Source: Nocardioides plantarum (GTDB lineage Bacteria > Actinomycetota > Actinomycetes > Propionibacteriales > Nocardioidaceae). Taken from it: a DNA stretch of 64,000 nt. The notes beneath the pieces are model-generated. The model searched no databases. It saw only the letters and a list, made by a program, of their open reading frames with translations, and had not been told where the DNA came from. Location: positions 434,001-498,000 of the forward strand of contig NZ_VDMS01000005.1 in the NCBI RefSeq assembly GCF_006346395.1, given 5' to 3'. The translations under genes were made by a program, and so were the position numbers. Shown piece by piece: positions 14,670-23,528 of this stretch (positions within the stretch are counted from its first letter, which is position 1; each line of letters begins with the position of its first letter).

Positions 14670-15736
14670 CGCGGGAACTGGGCCATCGAGATCTCGCAGG
14701 TGTTGCGCCACGAGGCCGCGTCGTTGAGCTTCTGGTAGGACGACATGACGAACGGCGTGGTGACCTTGTCGACCTCGAGGAAGATCCGCATCATGCCGTT
14801 GGTGGGCAGGGGAAGCGGGCCGAGGCGGCCGGTGGCGCGGTCGGTGACCAGGTTGCGGGTCTCCACCTGGTCCTCCACGCGGCCCTCGCCCTCGACGGTC
14901 TCGACGTAGGCCTTCGCGCGCTCGTCGTCGGGGACCAGGGTGACGGTCTGGCGGCCGTAGCGGCCGGGTTCGCAGCGCAGCTGGGCGTAGCCGAGCCCGG
15001 GCAGCCGCACGGACTGGTAGTCGTGACCCTTGGCGTCGCCCTCACCGTGCCAGTTGAGGCCGATGCGGGGCGTGGTCTTGGTGACGAACGTGCCGTCGAA
15101 GCGACAGGACCGGTACTTGGCCGGGTAGTCGAAGCCGTTCCAGTACCAGTTGAGGTCGAACGTCGTCACGGCGCGCAGCGGGTCCCCGCCGACGGCCACG
15201 TTGCGGCCCCCGCGCTGGCTGATGATGCCGTGGGCGTAGCCCTTGGCGTAGTTCTCGACGCCGTTCTTGCCGCGGCGCTGGTTGAGCCCCTCGTGCTGCG
15301 GGTTGGCCGTGCCACCGCGACCGTCGTCGGAGGCGTGCGCGTAGCGGTAGATGCGCACGGTCTTGACCGCCACCGCACGGCCGTAGCTCTTGTCCTCGTA
15401 CTTCGCGAGCCACATCTGGGTCTCCCGCTCGCGCGCGATGGCCTTGAGGCTGACCCGGGTGGCGTCGGGACGACAGGTGAGGGTCATCGTGCCGATGCCC
15501 GGGATGGCGAACGACCTGGTGTAGCGACTCCGGGCCCCCGCCCCCTTCCACTCCAGCACGACGTGACGGACCGTCGTACCGCTGCTCGCCGCGGCGGCAC
15601 GCGGTGCCGGTCCGGCCGGTCCGGCCGGTCCGGCCGGCGTGACCGGTCCCGCGGACGCGGGCACCGCCCCGGCGGCCGTGAGGACGACGGCCAGGGCGAC
15701 GGCGGCCAGGGAACGGCCACGGGAGCCGACGGTCAT
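14666..15736 (-). CDS. Exported protein of unknown function, paralog B
   Basis: 356 aa from ATG at 15736, overlapping the upstream PstS-like gene stop (ATGA). Signal peptide MTVGSRGRSLAAVALAVVLT with an Ala/Pro/Gly-rich region after it, including a short PAG repeat (GPAGPAGPAP). The mature part parallels paralog A throughout: FAIPGIGTMTLTCRPDATR, RETQMWLAKYE, IYRYAHASDDGRGGT, HEGLNQ, WYWNGFDYPAKYRSC, RLPGLGYAQLRCEP, LGPLPLPTNGMMRIF and a final NTCEI. Paired Cys in the 'L-x-C' positions could form disulfides. The tandem pair probably arose by duplication. Function unknown. Confidence 0.75.
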   Translation of the reverse strand: MTVGSRGRSLAAVALAVVLTAAGAVPASAGPVTPAGPAGPAGPAPRAAAASSGTTVRHVVLEWKGAGARSRYTRSFAIPGIGTMTLTCRPDATRVSLKAIARERETQMWLAKYEDKSYGRAVAVKTVRIYRYAHASDDGRGGTANPQHEGLNQRRGKNGVENYAKGYAHGIISQRGGRNVAVGGDPLRAVTTFDLNWYWNGFDYPAKYRSCRFDGTFVTKTTPRIGLNWHGEGDAKGHDYQSVRLPGLGYAQLRCEPGRYGRQTVTLVPDDERAKAYVETVEGEGRVEDQVETRNLVTDRATGRLGPLPLPTNGMMRIFLEVDKVTTPFVMSSYQKLNDAASWRNTCEISMAQFPR

Positions 15737-17271
15737 CGTGCGGGGTTCTCCGCGGGTGCCGCCGGGTGCGCCTGGGTGGCCTCCTGGGCGTCCTCCTCGG
15801 TGAGCTGGCGGAACCGGCCGTCGACGACGCCGAACTCCGGGGCCTTCTCCTTGCCCTGCAGCCACGCGACCTGCTGTGCGACGTTGGCGTCGGGCAGCGG
15901 GACCACGCCGGCCTTGTCGGCCAGGCTCTGGCTGCGCTTGAGGTAGTAGGTCAGGAACTTCTGGACCTCGGGGCGGCCCAGCGAGCGGGTGCTGACGGTG
16001 AGCAGCAGCTGCCGCGACAGCGGGTACTGGCCGTTGAGGATCGTCTGCGGGCTCGGGAAGATGCAGTTGGGCTGGTCGTCGCCGTCGGAGATCTCGATCT
16101 CGAAGGGACGCAGCTCGTTCTCGTACGTCGTGTAGTAGCCGTGGCTGAACAGCCCGACGTGGCCGAGCGTGTCGTCGAGCCGGTCGCGCGCGGCGTCCGC
16201 GACCTTGAAGCGCCGGGCCACCGGGACCAGCGCGGCCTTGCGGGCGTTGAGCTTGCGGATCATCCGGCCGCGGGCGGCGTACGCCGTGGTGACCCGCGCG
16301 TCGTCCTTGGCGCGGTCGGCGGGGGAGCGCTTGTCGGCGACGCCGCGCTTCTGCTGCTTGACGGACTCGAGCACCTCGGCCTGCGCCTTGTCGTAGTAGC
16401 CCTGGGACTCCGCGACCTGCCGGCGCAGCTCGACGTACTGCGGCTCGATCGTCCTCAGCAGGTTGGCCTGCAGGTCGTCCTGGGTCGTCCCGGTGACGAA
16501 CTTCCTCGTCTGGTCCTCGGAGTCGGTGTCCTGGTAGCCGACCCGGAAGTCGGAGTTGATCGGCTCGGGGTCGCCCAGCACGTAGCGTCCGAAGAACCGG
16601 GCCGGGGCGAACTCGACGGTGGGCCCGCCGGCTCGGAACTCGACGTCGTCGAGGTTGCTCCCGAGCTGGGACCAGTTGTCGATGGCGGACCCGTTGCGGA
16701 AGCCGGCCCGGATCTGGTCGGTGGACAGGCAGTCGGTCCCGACGTCGGTCTGGGCCTTGATCGCCAGCACGACGGCGTCGGCGGCCACCTGGAACTGCAT
16801 GACGTCGAGCCCGTTGCGGCGGCACTGCTCGTACTCGTCGGCGGTGAGGGGCCGCGCCGAGTCGACGATGTCGACCTCGCCGATGCACAGGCGCTGGAAG
16901 CCCCGGGTCTCGCCGCTGGTCTGCTGCTCGACGGTCGTGCCGGACCCGGTGCCGGCGAAGCCGCGCCGGGCGGGTCCGGTGAGCGAGTCGAGCCCGCCGT
17001 CGACCTCGACCACGCCGGGGACCGGGTCGGCACGGTCACCGAGTCGCACGCCGACGGTGTCGTCGGTGGCGTCGTCGGCCGTGGTGCCGGCGCCGTCGGT
17101 GGTCTCGTCGGACGGCTCGAGCCCCGCCCGGTTGAGCGACGGCACCCCGGAGGAGCCCGCGTCGGTCCGGTCGGTGGAGTCGCTGCCGCAGCCGGCGACG
17201 CCGAGGGCCAGGGCCAGGGAGAGCGCGGCGCTGACCGCGAGCCGGCCGCGGGCGTGGTGGCTGCGCGTCAC
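15733..17271 (-). CDS. PstS-like periplasmic binding lipoprotein with coiled insert
   Basis: 512 aa from GTG at 17271 (GTGA overlap with the upstream gene). Lipoprotein signal: a hydrophobic stretch ending LGVAGCGS, Cys about residue 28. A Ser/Thr/Asp-rich linker follows, then a PstS-type fold: FQRLCIGEVDIVDSARPLTA, AADAVVLAIKAQ, CLSTDQIRAGF and a C-terminal CIFPSPQTILNGQYPLSRQL with YYLKRSQSLADKAG. Between the halves is a charged helical insert (QYVELRRQVAESQGYYDKAQ onward, about residues 275-350) not expected in PstS. PstS binds phosphate for an ABC importer, but no pstCAB is nearby, so it may bind another ligand or act as a surface scaffold in this operon. Confidence 0.7.
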   Translation of the reverse strand: MTRSHHARGRLAVSAALSLALALGVAGCGSDSTDRTDAGSSGVPSLNRAGLEPSDETTDGAGTTADDATDDTVGVRLGDRADPVPGVVEVDGGLDSLTGPARRGFAGTGSGTTVEQQTSGETRGFQRLCIGEVDIVDSARPLTADEYEQCRRNGLDVMQFQVAADAVVLAIKAQTDVGTDCLSTDQIRAGFRNGSAIDNWSQLGSNLDDVEFRAGGPTVEFAPARFFGRYVLGDPEPINSDFRVGYQDTDSEDQTRKFVTGTTQDDLQANLLRTIEPQYVELRRQVAESQGYYDKAQAEVLESVKQQKRGVADKRSPADRAKDDARVTTAYAARGRMIRKLNARKAALVPVARRFKVADAARDRLDDTLGHVGLFSHGYYTTYENELRPFEIEISDGDDQPNCIFPSPQTILNGQYPLSRQLLLTVSTRSLGRPEVQKFLTYYLKRSQSLADKAGVVPLPDANVAQQVAWLQGKEKAPEFGVVDGRFRQLTEEDAQEATQAHPAAPAENPAR

Positions 17272-18521
17272 TGGTCGTCCTTCGTCGTGGTGTCCGTGGT
17301 GGTGCCCGTCGTGTCCGTGCCGGACCCGGTGCCGACCCCGCCGGTGAACTCCAGGCGGCTCGCGTCGACGACCTGGTCCTCGGCCGGGTAGGGGTAGCTC
17401 TTCTGCTTGCTGTAGTCGACGACCTCGAAGTCCTCGAGACCGATGCTCTGCAGCTCGTAGCCGGCCAGGAGGGGGCGCCGACCCTTCTCGACCGCGACCT
17501 TCTGGAAGTACAGGGTGGGCACGGCGGCCCGGTCGACGACGATCGCGCCGTACTTCTTCAGCGCGTCGACGATGTGCGCGGCGTACGCGGCGCGGTCCTT
17601 GTCGAACGGCAGGGCCTTGCCGGTCTCGGGGTCGACGGGCGGGGCGAGCTGGAAGTCGCCCTTGAGCCGGATCCGGGCCCCCTCGGGCAGCGAGTCACCG
17701 TTGTTGTTGTTGCCGTCGGTGGAGGAGGCCGGCTGGACGAACGTGCCGGCGGCCGGTCCGGGGATGCTGATGGCCAGGGCGTGGTTGATCTGGCCACGCT
17801 CGAGCTCGCCGGGGCGGATGACGCCACCGAAGAGGGGGAGGCCCGAGCCGCGGGCGCTCACCACGTAGGGCTGGTTGAAGCCGGGTCCGTCGAGGTCCCA
17901 GGTGCGCATGAAGTGGTAGGAGATCGTGCCGTCGTTCTCACGGCGGGCCCGCCACAGGTCGTAGGCGGTCCGGGTGCGCTGGTCGAAGACGGTGAACCAG
18001 CCGTCGTAGAGCGGGTCGGGGTCGACATCGGCGGGGATGTCGAGCGTGATGTCCTTGCCACCGCCGTCACCGCAGAGCACCTGACGGCAGGTGAGCACGG
18101 TCGGCTCGCCGCCGGCGACGATGGGGGTGGTCCACTCGCGCGTGTTGACGTAGATGCCCTCGTCGACCGTCTCCTGGGTCGGCTTGCCGTCGAACCCGAC
18201 GGAGGTGCGGACCTTGGAGCTCTGCAGCAGCTTCTCGGACGTCGCGGCGATCGGCGCCGTCAGCACGTCGGTGTTCCACGGGGACTCGACGCTGAAGACG
18301 TCCTCCTGGGCCTGACCGTCGTCGGCCCCGCTGCCGCCCGCGTCCTGGAAGGCCGGCGAGGCGCCGGACCGGGCCGGGGTGGCGCTCGAGGAGGGGGTGC
18401 CCGCGGACGCCGTGTCGCCGGCCTCGTCGTCCGCTCCGCCGCAGGCGGCCAGCAGCCCCAGCGAGAGGAACGCGAGCACGGTGACGGCAGCCAGGCGCTG
18501 TCGTGAGGTAGGGGTCTTCAT
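17268..18521 (-). CDS. Lipoprotein of unknown function, probable surface beta-domain
   Basis: 417 aa from ATG at 18521, overlapping the upstream stop. Lipobox LGLLAACGG (Cys about residue 27), then a Ser/Ala/Gly-rich linker. The folded part begins at VFSVESPWNTDV and contains FTVFDQRTRTAYDLWRAR, ARGSGLPLFGGVIRPGELER, QINHALAISIPGP, SLPEGARIRLKGDF, and LKKYGAIVVDRAA near the end. This string of blocks recurs in actinobacterial exported proteins that often accompany glycan genes, but I cannot assign an activity. The C-terminus is a Gly/Thr/Asp-rich tail. Cotranscribed and overlapping with the PstS-like lipoprotein. Confidence 0.7.
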   Translation of the reverse strand: MKTPTSRQRLAAVTVLAFLSLGLLAACGGADDEAGDTASAGTPSSSATPARSGASPAFQDAGGSGADDGQAQEDVFSVESPWNTDVLTAPIAATSEKLLQSSKVRTSVGFDGKPTQETVDEGIYVNTREWTTPIVAGGEPTVLTCRQVLCGDGGGKDITLDIPADVDPDPLYDGWFTVFDQRTRTAYDLWRARRENDGTISYHFMRTWDLDGPGFNQPYVVSARGSGLPLFGGVIRPGELERGQINHALAISIPGPAAGTFVQPASSTDGNNNNGDSLPEGARIRLKGDFQLAPPVDPETGKALPFDKDRAAYAAHIVDALKKYGAIVVDRAAVPTLYFQKVAVEKGRRPLLAGYELQSIGLEDFEVVDYSKQKSYPYPAEDQVVDASRLEFTGGVGTGSGTDTTGTTTDTTTKDDQ

Positions 18522-19615
18522 GACTTCCGCAGGTGGTCGTGAGTGCCGGAGGTGGCCGGGGCCACCGTGGTCTCGATGGTCTCGGCGAAGCGCGAGAAGG
18601 TCTCGCCGATCTCGCCGAGGTGGTCGGAGGAGGCGGGGGTGGCGACGGAGGGCCGAGCCGCGCTGATGATCGCGTGGGCCTCGCGGCGCGCGTGCAGACG
18701 GATCAGCTCGGCATCGAGCTCGGCCTGGGCGGTCAGCAGCTCGCAGCGCCGGGCGGCCTCGACCGCCAGGGCCTCGACGTGCCGCTCGTGCAGCACGTTG
18801 ATGCGCCGCATGGAGGCCACGATGCCGGCCGCCACGTCGGCCACCTCGCGCACCAGCGCCGCGGGGTCGGCGACCTCGGCACCGGTGACCAGGTGCTCGA
18901 TGACGGGGGCGACCGGGGCGGCCGGGGCGACGGTGGCGATCGGCAGGACCGGGAGGGTGGGTGCCCCGGGGGCGGGGCGCTGGACCGGCTCGGCCTGCGC
19001 GACCGGCTCGGGTCGGACCGGGGCGGTGGGTACGGCGGCCTCGGCCTCTCGCTGTGCGGCCAGCGCGTCGAGGTCGGCGACCGACTGGATCCGCAGACCC
19101 TCGATGCCTGCCCCGGACGCGGTCGGCTCGGGGGCAGGTTCGGGCTCGGGGGTGGGCTCGGCCTCGGGCTCGGGTTCGGGCGCCAGGTCGAGCTCGGCCT
19201 CGGTCTCGTCCTGTACCTCGTCCTCGTCGTCGACCTCGGACTCCGGGTCGACCTCGGACTCCGGGTCGATCTCGTCCTCGTCCTCGGGCTCGGCCGGGGC
19301 GACCTCGCCGCGGGCCGTCGCGATCGCGAGCCGCGTGCGCTCGGCCTCGACGGCCATGGCGGCGTCGACCGTGGCCGGCGGCAGGATGAGCGGCATCCGG
19401 GGCTGGTCGTCGTCGGCCCGGTCGGCTCCGTCGGCCGCGACGCGCGGTGGGCGGGCCACGGACGTCAGCGGGACCACGGTGTCGTCCGTCGCCGGCTCGA
19501 CGCTCGTGGGTGCCAGGAGGGTCGAGCTGAAGTCGACCGTGCCGACGCGCTGTGCCGACGCAGCCGCGTCGGCCACGGACGGGGCCTCGGGGATCGAGGC
19601 GTGCTGCTGCGTCAT
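18518..19615 (-). CDS. Acidic, proline-rich cytoplasmic protein with C-terminal coiled coil
   Basis: 365 aa from ATG at 19615. No signal peptide or membrane segment is seen. Residues about 100-170 are strongly acidic and repetitive (EDEDEIDPESEVDPESEV, then PEPEPEAEPTPEPEPAPEP). A Pro/Ala-rich linker follows, and residues about 255-325 form a helical region (RRINVLHERHVEALAVEAAR) likely to be a coiled coil. I recognise no family. Both ends overlap neighbours by 4 nt, so it is made in step with the membrane protein upstream and the lipoprotein downstream. A scaffold or regulator of the membrane machinery is a guess. Confidence 0.7.
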   Translation of the reverse strand: MTQQHASIPEAPSVADAAASAQRVGTVDFSSTLLAPTSVEPATDDTVVPLTSVARPPRVAADGADRADDDQPRMPLILPPATVDAAMAVEAERTRLAIATARGEVAPAEPEDEDEIDPESEVDPESEVDDEDEVQDETEAELDLAPEPEPEAEPTPEPEPAPEPTASGAGIEGLRIQSVADLDALAAQREAEAAVPTAPVRPEPVAQAEPVQRPAPGAPTLPVLPIATVAPAAPVAPVIEHLVTGAEVADPAALVREVADVAAGIVASMRRINVLHERHVEALAVEAARRCELLTAQAELDAELIRLHARREAHAIISAARPSVATPASSDHLGEIGETFSRFAETIETTVAPATSGTHDHLRKS

Positions 19616-21402
19616 CGCGTGGCCGTCCCGGTCGAGCCGGGCTCGCCGACGACTCCGCCGACCCCGCCCGGGTCGGGGGCCGGGGCGTCGGTCTCGCCCT
19701 GCTCGGCGCCGTCACCGTCGCCGCTCGACGTCTCGCCCTTCGGCGCGACCGCGCCGAAGGTGTAGCCGTCGGGGACGGCGACCAGGGTGTAGCGCGCGTT
19801 GCCGTAGACCTCCTTGAGGAGGGTGTCGTCGCGGGCGGCGGCGGCCGGGTAGAGGCGGCTCAGCAGGTCGGTCGCGGTGCTGGTCGACAGCAGCATGTAG
19901 TCGGCGTGTCCGGCCGGGTCCTTGGCCGCGCGGTTCCACGGGCCGTCGGACTCGTCGACGCGGTCGAAGAAGATCGACGGCTTGCCGGTCATCAGGATGA
20001 CGGCGTACGTCGAGGCGTTGTCGGTGAGGATCGAGTCGGGGGAGTCGGCGTGGTCGAGGATGTAGTCGGCCATCGCACGCTCGTTGTCGTAGCCGACGAC
20101 GGAACCGTCCACGGTCCGGGCGCCCTCCTGGCTGTCGCCGGTGAGGACCGCGTCGTGGAAGGCGCGCTCGACGCCCTGCTGCTGGAAGTCGTCCATGGCC
20201 GCGAAGGTCCACGGGATGCTGAGCAGCAGCGCCGCGGCGAGGACGCCGGCGACGACCGTCGCGCCCTGGACGGCCGACCGGGCCAGCCAGATGGCGCCGA
20301 TGACGGAGACGAGCAGGATCGGGAGGGCGTTGTTCATCAGCATCGGCGAGTCGGTCACCCGGACGAGGACGGCGAGACCGGGCGCGACGATGGAGACGAG
20401 CAGCATCAGCCCCAGCCACAGCGCGAAGCCGTTGCGACGCGCGACGCCGGCGACGAGCAGGGCGGGCAGCACCACGATGGCCAGCGGGGCGCCGTACAGG
20501 ACGAGGTCGAGGGTCCCGCGCAGGATGTCGAGCAACGAGAAGTCGGCCAGGCCGCCGGACGCCGCGGTGTCGCTGCTCGCGGTGAGCCAGTTGAGGGGCT
20601 TGAACAGCAGGATCAGGTTGAACAGCGACCAGAGCGCGATGACGTAGACCGTCGGAGACGCGAAGCCGACCGTCGTGCCCTCGATCTCGGTGCCGTCGGC
20701 CCCGAGACGCGCCAGGATCGCCGCGACCATGACGAGGCTGATCAGGAAGAACACCAGGCTGCCGTAGCCGGTGAGCGAGGCGACCGCGAAGGCCAGGCCG
20801 GCGATCATCACGAACCGGATGTCCGCGGTGACGTACCAGGCGAAGAGCGCGCCCAGGGCAGCGACCACGAAGGCGAGCCACAGGAAGCTGCGGGCACCGA
20901 TCGAGGCGTACATGACGACGAGCGGGTTGAGCCCGAGCGCGGCCAGCACCATGAGGCGGACCGGGAGCAGGACCTGCGCACGACGCAGCATCGTGTTGAG
21001 GACGACCATCGTGGAGCCGGCGAAGACCGCGGACACGACCGGGATGATGATCAGGGACTTGGTGAGGACCGGCACGAACGCGAACGGCGCGAGGAGGAGC
21101 ACCGAGAGCGGCGCGTAGTCGAAGCCGACCGAGGACAGCTTGGGCGGCTCGTTGCGCCAGATCATCAGGGCGCGGGTCCAGCGGTCGAGGGTCTCGAAGC
21201 CCACGACGTGCTTCTCGACGACCAGCCAGTAGCCGATGACGGAGTAGAGGACGGTGAACACGGCGAAGATCGCGGCGCTCTCCCACCAGCGGCGCTGGAT
21301 GTCGGCGGGGCGCTTGCCGACGGCCTGGACGACGCCGGAGAGGCGTTCGCGGTTGGAGACGATCCGGGGCGTGCTCGGGCGCTCGGGGGCGACGATGGCC
21401 AT
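19612..21402 (-). CDS. Polytopic membrane protein, possible GT-C glycosyltransferase or polymerase
   Basis: 596 aa from ATG at 21402. About 10-12 hydrophobic segments between residues 40 and 400 (first: AAIFAVFTVLYSVIGYWLVV). The first external loop carries WRNEPPKLSSVGFDYAPLS, which resembles the loop of GT-C/GT39-type transferases but lacks an obvious DE or KPPL motif. After the last segment a roughly 180-residue exported domain (VERAFHDAVLTGDSQEG to DGYTFGAVAPKGE) and a Gly/Asp-rich tail follow. It lies 5 nt after the glycosyltransferase gene and overlaps the next one. Likely role: transfer, polymerisation or export of the glycan made by the GT2 enzyme (inference). Confidence 0.7.
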   Translation of the reverse strand: MAIVAPERPSTPRIVSNRERLSGVVQAVGKRPADIQRRWWESAAIFAVFTVLYSVIGYWLVVEKHVVGFETLDRWTRALMIWRNEPPKLSSVGFDYAPLSVLLLAPFAFVPVLTKSLIIIPVVSAVFAGSTMVVLNTMLRRAQVLLPVRLMVLAALGLNPLVVMYASIGARSFLWLAFVVAALGALFAWYVTADIRFVMIAGLAFAVASLTGYGSLVFFLISLVMVAAILARLGADGTEIEGTTVGFASPTVYVIALWSLFNLILLFKPLNWLTASSDTAASGGLADFSLLDILRGTLDLVLYGAPLAIVVLPALLVAGVARRNGFALWLGLMLLVSIVAPGLAVLVRVTDSPMLMNNALPILLVSVIGAIWLARSAVQGATVVAGVLAAALLLSIPWTFAAMDDFQQQGVERAFHDAVLTGDSQEGARTVDGSVVGYDNERAMADYILDHADSPDSILTDNASTYAVILMTGKPSIFFDRVDESDGPWNRAAKDPAGHADYMLLSTSTATDLLSRLYPAAAARDDTLLKEVYGNARYTLVAVPDGYTFGAVAPKGETSSGDGDGAEQGETDAPAPDPGGVGGVVGEPGSTGTATR

Positions 21403-21407
21403 GGTGA

Positions 21408-23528
21408 TCAGCCCTCGTCCAGACCGTGCTCGGTCTTTTCCCAGTAGAAGGGGTTGGTGAAGAGCTGGATGAAGCCCTTCCAGGCCGCCCAGCTCATCAG
21501 GCCCCAGTAGAGCGGGGACAGCATCGCGGTCCGGGTCAGGCCGAACTCACCGCGCTGCAGGCTGCCGGCCACGTTGAGGTAGATGAAGATGAAGTTGCCG
21601 ACGAAGAGCATCAGGCTGGCGGCGTAGAAGATCAGGCTCGGGTAGATGTCCTCGATGAAGCCCCACTGGCACACCACGTAGATGGTGGTGAGGGCCCAGA
21701 AGATCGGGTTCATCAGCAGGACGAACGCCGAGCCCATGGTCAGGTTGAAGGACAGGAAGCCCCGCAGACCGGTCTGGCGGAACAGCTGCACCGGGTGACG
21801 CATGTGCACGAGCCAGGTCTGGAAGTAGCCCTTGTTCCAGCGCGAGCGCTGACGGATCCAGTTGCCGACCTTGGAGTTGGCCTCCTCCAGCGTGGTGGAG
21901 TCGATCATCGCGGTGCGGAAGCCCTCGCGGTGCAGGCGGATGCCGAGGTCGGCGTCCTCGGTCACGTTGAAGGGGTCCCAGGCGCCGAGCTCACGCAGGA
22001 TCGAGGTCTTGAAGTGGTTGGAGGTGCCGCCCAACGGGATCGGCGACTCCGAGGCACCCATGGCCGGCAGGACCAGCTCGAAGTGCATGGAGTACTCGTT
22101 GGCGAACCACGACGTGAGGATGTTCTGGTCCTGGTTGAAGTGGTTGAGCTTGCCCTGCACGCAGACGACGTTGTCGGGCACGTGGTCGAAGGCGATCAGC
22201 GCCTTCTTGAGCTGGTCGGGGTCGGGGCGGTCCTCGGCGTCGAAGATGACGGTGAAGGTGCCGGTCGCGAGCTGCAGCCCGTAGTTGCAGGCCTTCGGCT
22301 TGGTCTTCGGCTGGCTGTCGGGCACCACCACGAGGTGGAAGTGCGGCGGGAGCGCGAGCTCCTTGATCTTGGCGATCGTCTCGTCGTCGTCCTCCTCGCA
22401 GAGGAGCTTGACGTCGAGCCGCGTGCGCGGGTAGTCGAGCGCGTTGATGTCGCGCACCAGGCGCGGCACGATCCCGGCCTCCTTGTAGAGCGGCACGAGG
22501 ATCGTGTAGACGGGCAGGGTCCGCTCGTCGAGAGCAGCGATCTCCTCGTCGGTGACGTCGGTCTCGAGGTGCGTGCCGAGGGCCCGCAGCGTGAGTCGGA
22601 ACTTGTAGACCGACACGAAGAAGTAGACGAAGCTGCAGACGCCGACGATCCCGATCGCGGTGGTGGTCGGCCAGATCACCGCGGCGACGACCAGGAGCAC
22701 GGCCGCGGTCACGAAGAAGGCCTTCTGGACCGACGAGAACACCACGTGGGCCGACTGCTCGGGGAAGTTGTCCATGAGGAACTGCGTCGAGGTGTCGGAG
22801 TAGTGGCTGCTGTGGACCCGCTGGAGCAGCTGGTCGAGGTCGGTGCGGTTGGCGAGGAGCTGGCGGAAGGGCTGACCGAGCGCCGCCTCGACCTGGACGG
22901 CGTCGTCGGTCGACAGCGGCCGGGCGACCGCGAGGAAGACCTCGCCGTCGCTCTCGGCGACCGGGACGACCTGCAGGGTGCGGGCCAGCCGCTCGGGGAG
23001 CCGGCGCGACAGGTCGTAGTCGGGCTCGAAGTCGGCCAGGCCGACTCGCTGCAGCTGGTGCATCTCGGACAGGGCCGCGACGAGCACGTCCTCGGAGATC
23101 GACTCGTGCGACACCAGGATGTCGCCCAGCGGGTCGCCGGTGCGGGAGTGCTCGAGCATCGCGCGCTGCAGCTGCTCGGGGGTGACCAGGCCGCTGCGGG
23201 TCAGCATCTGGGCCATCTGCATGCGGCTGCGACGGGCCTCGGGCGACTCGACCTCGGCCTCGACGGGCGGGTAGGCCTCGTCGATGACCTCGTTGATCTC
23301 GTTGACCGTGTGGCGCACCAGGATGACCGGCCGGTCGAGGCGCTCGGACACGACGTGCTCGGTGATCGAGTCGTCGGCGTCGGCCGCCGCGACCAGGACG
23401 TGACCCTCGTGGACGACGTACGGCATCACTCGGAAGGTGCGGCAGATGCCCTCGGGGATGGCGTGCTGGAGGTCGGCCTCGATGCCGTCGGAGAGCCGCG
23501 GCAGCGAGCGCGTGATCGTGGTGGTCAC
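21408..23528 (-). CDS. Membrane glycosyltransferase 2 with T2SS-ATPase-like N-terminal regulatory domains
   Basis: 706 aa from GTG at 23528, overlapping the upstream stop (GTGA). Residues about 20-85 and 150-225 each look like a type II secretion ATPase N-terminal module (IPEGICRTFRVMPYVV; LARTLQVVPVAESDGEVF). Between them is an MshEN-like helical motif (QMLTRSGLVTPEQLQRAMLE ... LGDILV). Two transmembrane helices follow (about 270-305), then a processive GT2 domain: LVPLYKE, VIFDAEDRPDPDQL (D-x-D), TEDADLG and QRSRWNKGY (Q-x-x-RW), then about four more helices ending NPFYWEKTEHGL. Such enzymes extend or export beta-linked polysaccharide. MshEN domains can bind cyclic di-GMP, so activity may be signal controlled (inference). 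Confidence 0.85.
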   Translation of the reverse strand: MTTTITRSLPRLSDGIEADLQHAIPEGICRTFRVMPYVVHEGHVLVAAADADDSITEHVVSERLDRPVILVRHTVNEINEVIDEAYPPVEAEVESPEARRSRMQMAQMLTRSGLVTPEQLQRAMLEHSRTGDPLGDILVSHESISEDVLVAALSEMHQLQRVGLADFEPDYDLSRRLPERLARTLQVVPVAESDGEVFLAVARPLSTDDAVQVEAALGQPFRQLLANRTDLDQLLQRVHSSHYSDTSTQFLMDNFPEQSAHVVFSSVQKAFFVTAAVLLVVAAVIWPTTTAIGIVGVCSFVYFFVSVYKFRLTLRALGTHLETDVTDEEIAALDERTLPVYTILVPLYKEAGIVPRLVRDINALDYPRTRLDVKLLCEEDDDETIAKIKELALPPHFHLVVVPDSQPKTKPKACNYGLQLATGTFTVIFDAEDRPDPDQLKKALIAFDHVPDNVVCVQGKLNHFNQDQNILTSWFANEYSMHFELVLPAMGASESPIPLGGTSNHFKTSILRELGAWDPFNVTEDADLGIRLHREGFRTAMIDSTTLEEANSKVGNWIRQRSRWNKGYFQTWLVHMRHPVQLFRQTGLRGFLSFNLTMGSAFVLLMNPIFWALTTIYVVCQWGFIEDIYPSLIFYAASLMLFVGNFIFIYLNVAGSLQRGEFGLTRTAMLSPLYWGLMSWAAWKGFIQLFTNPFYWEKTEHGLDEG

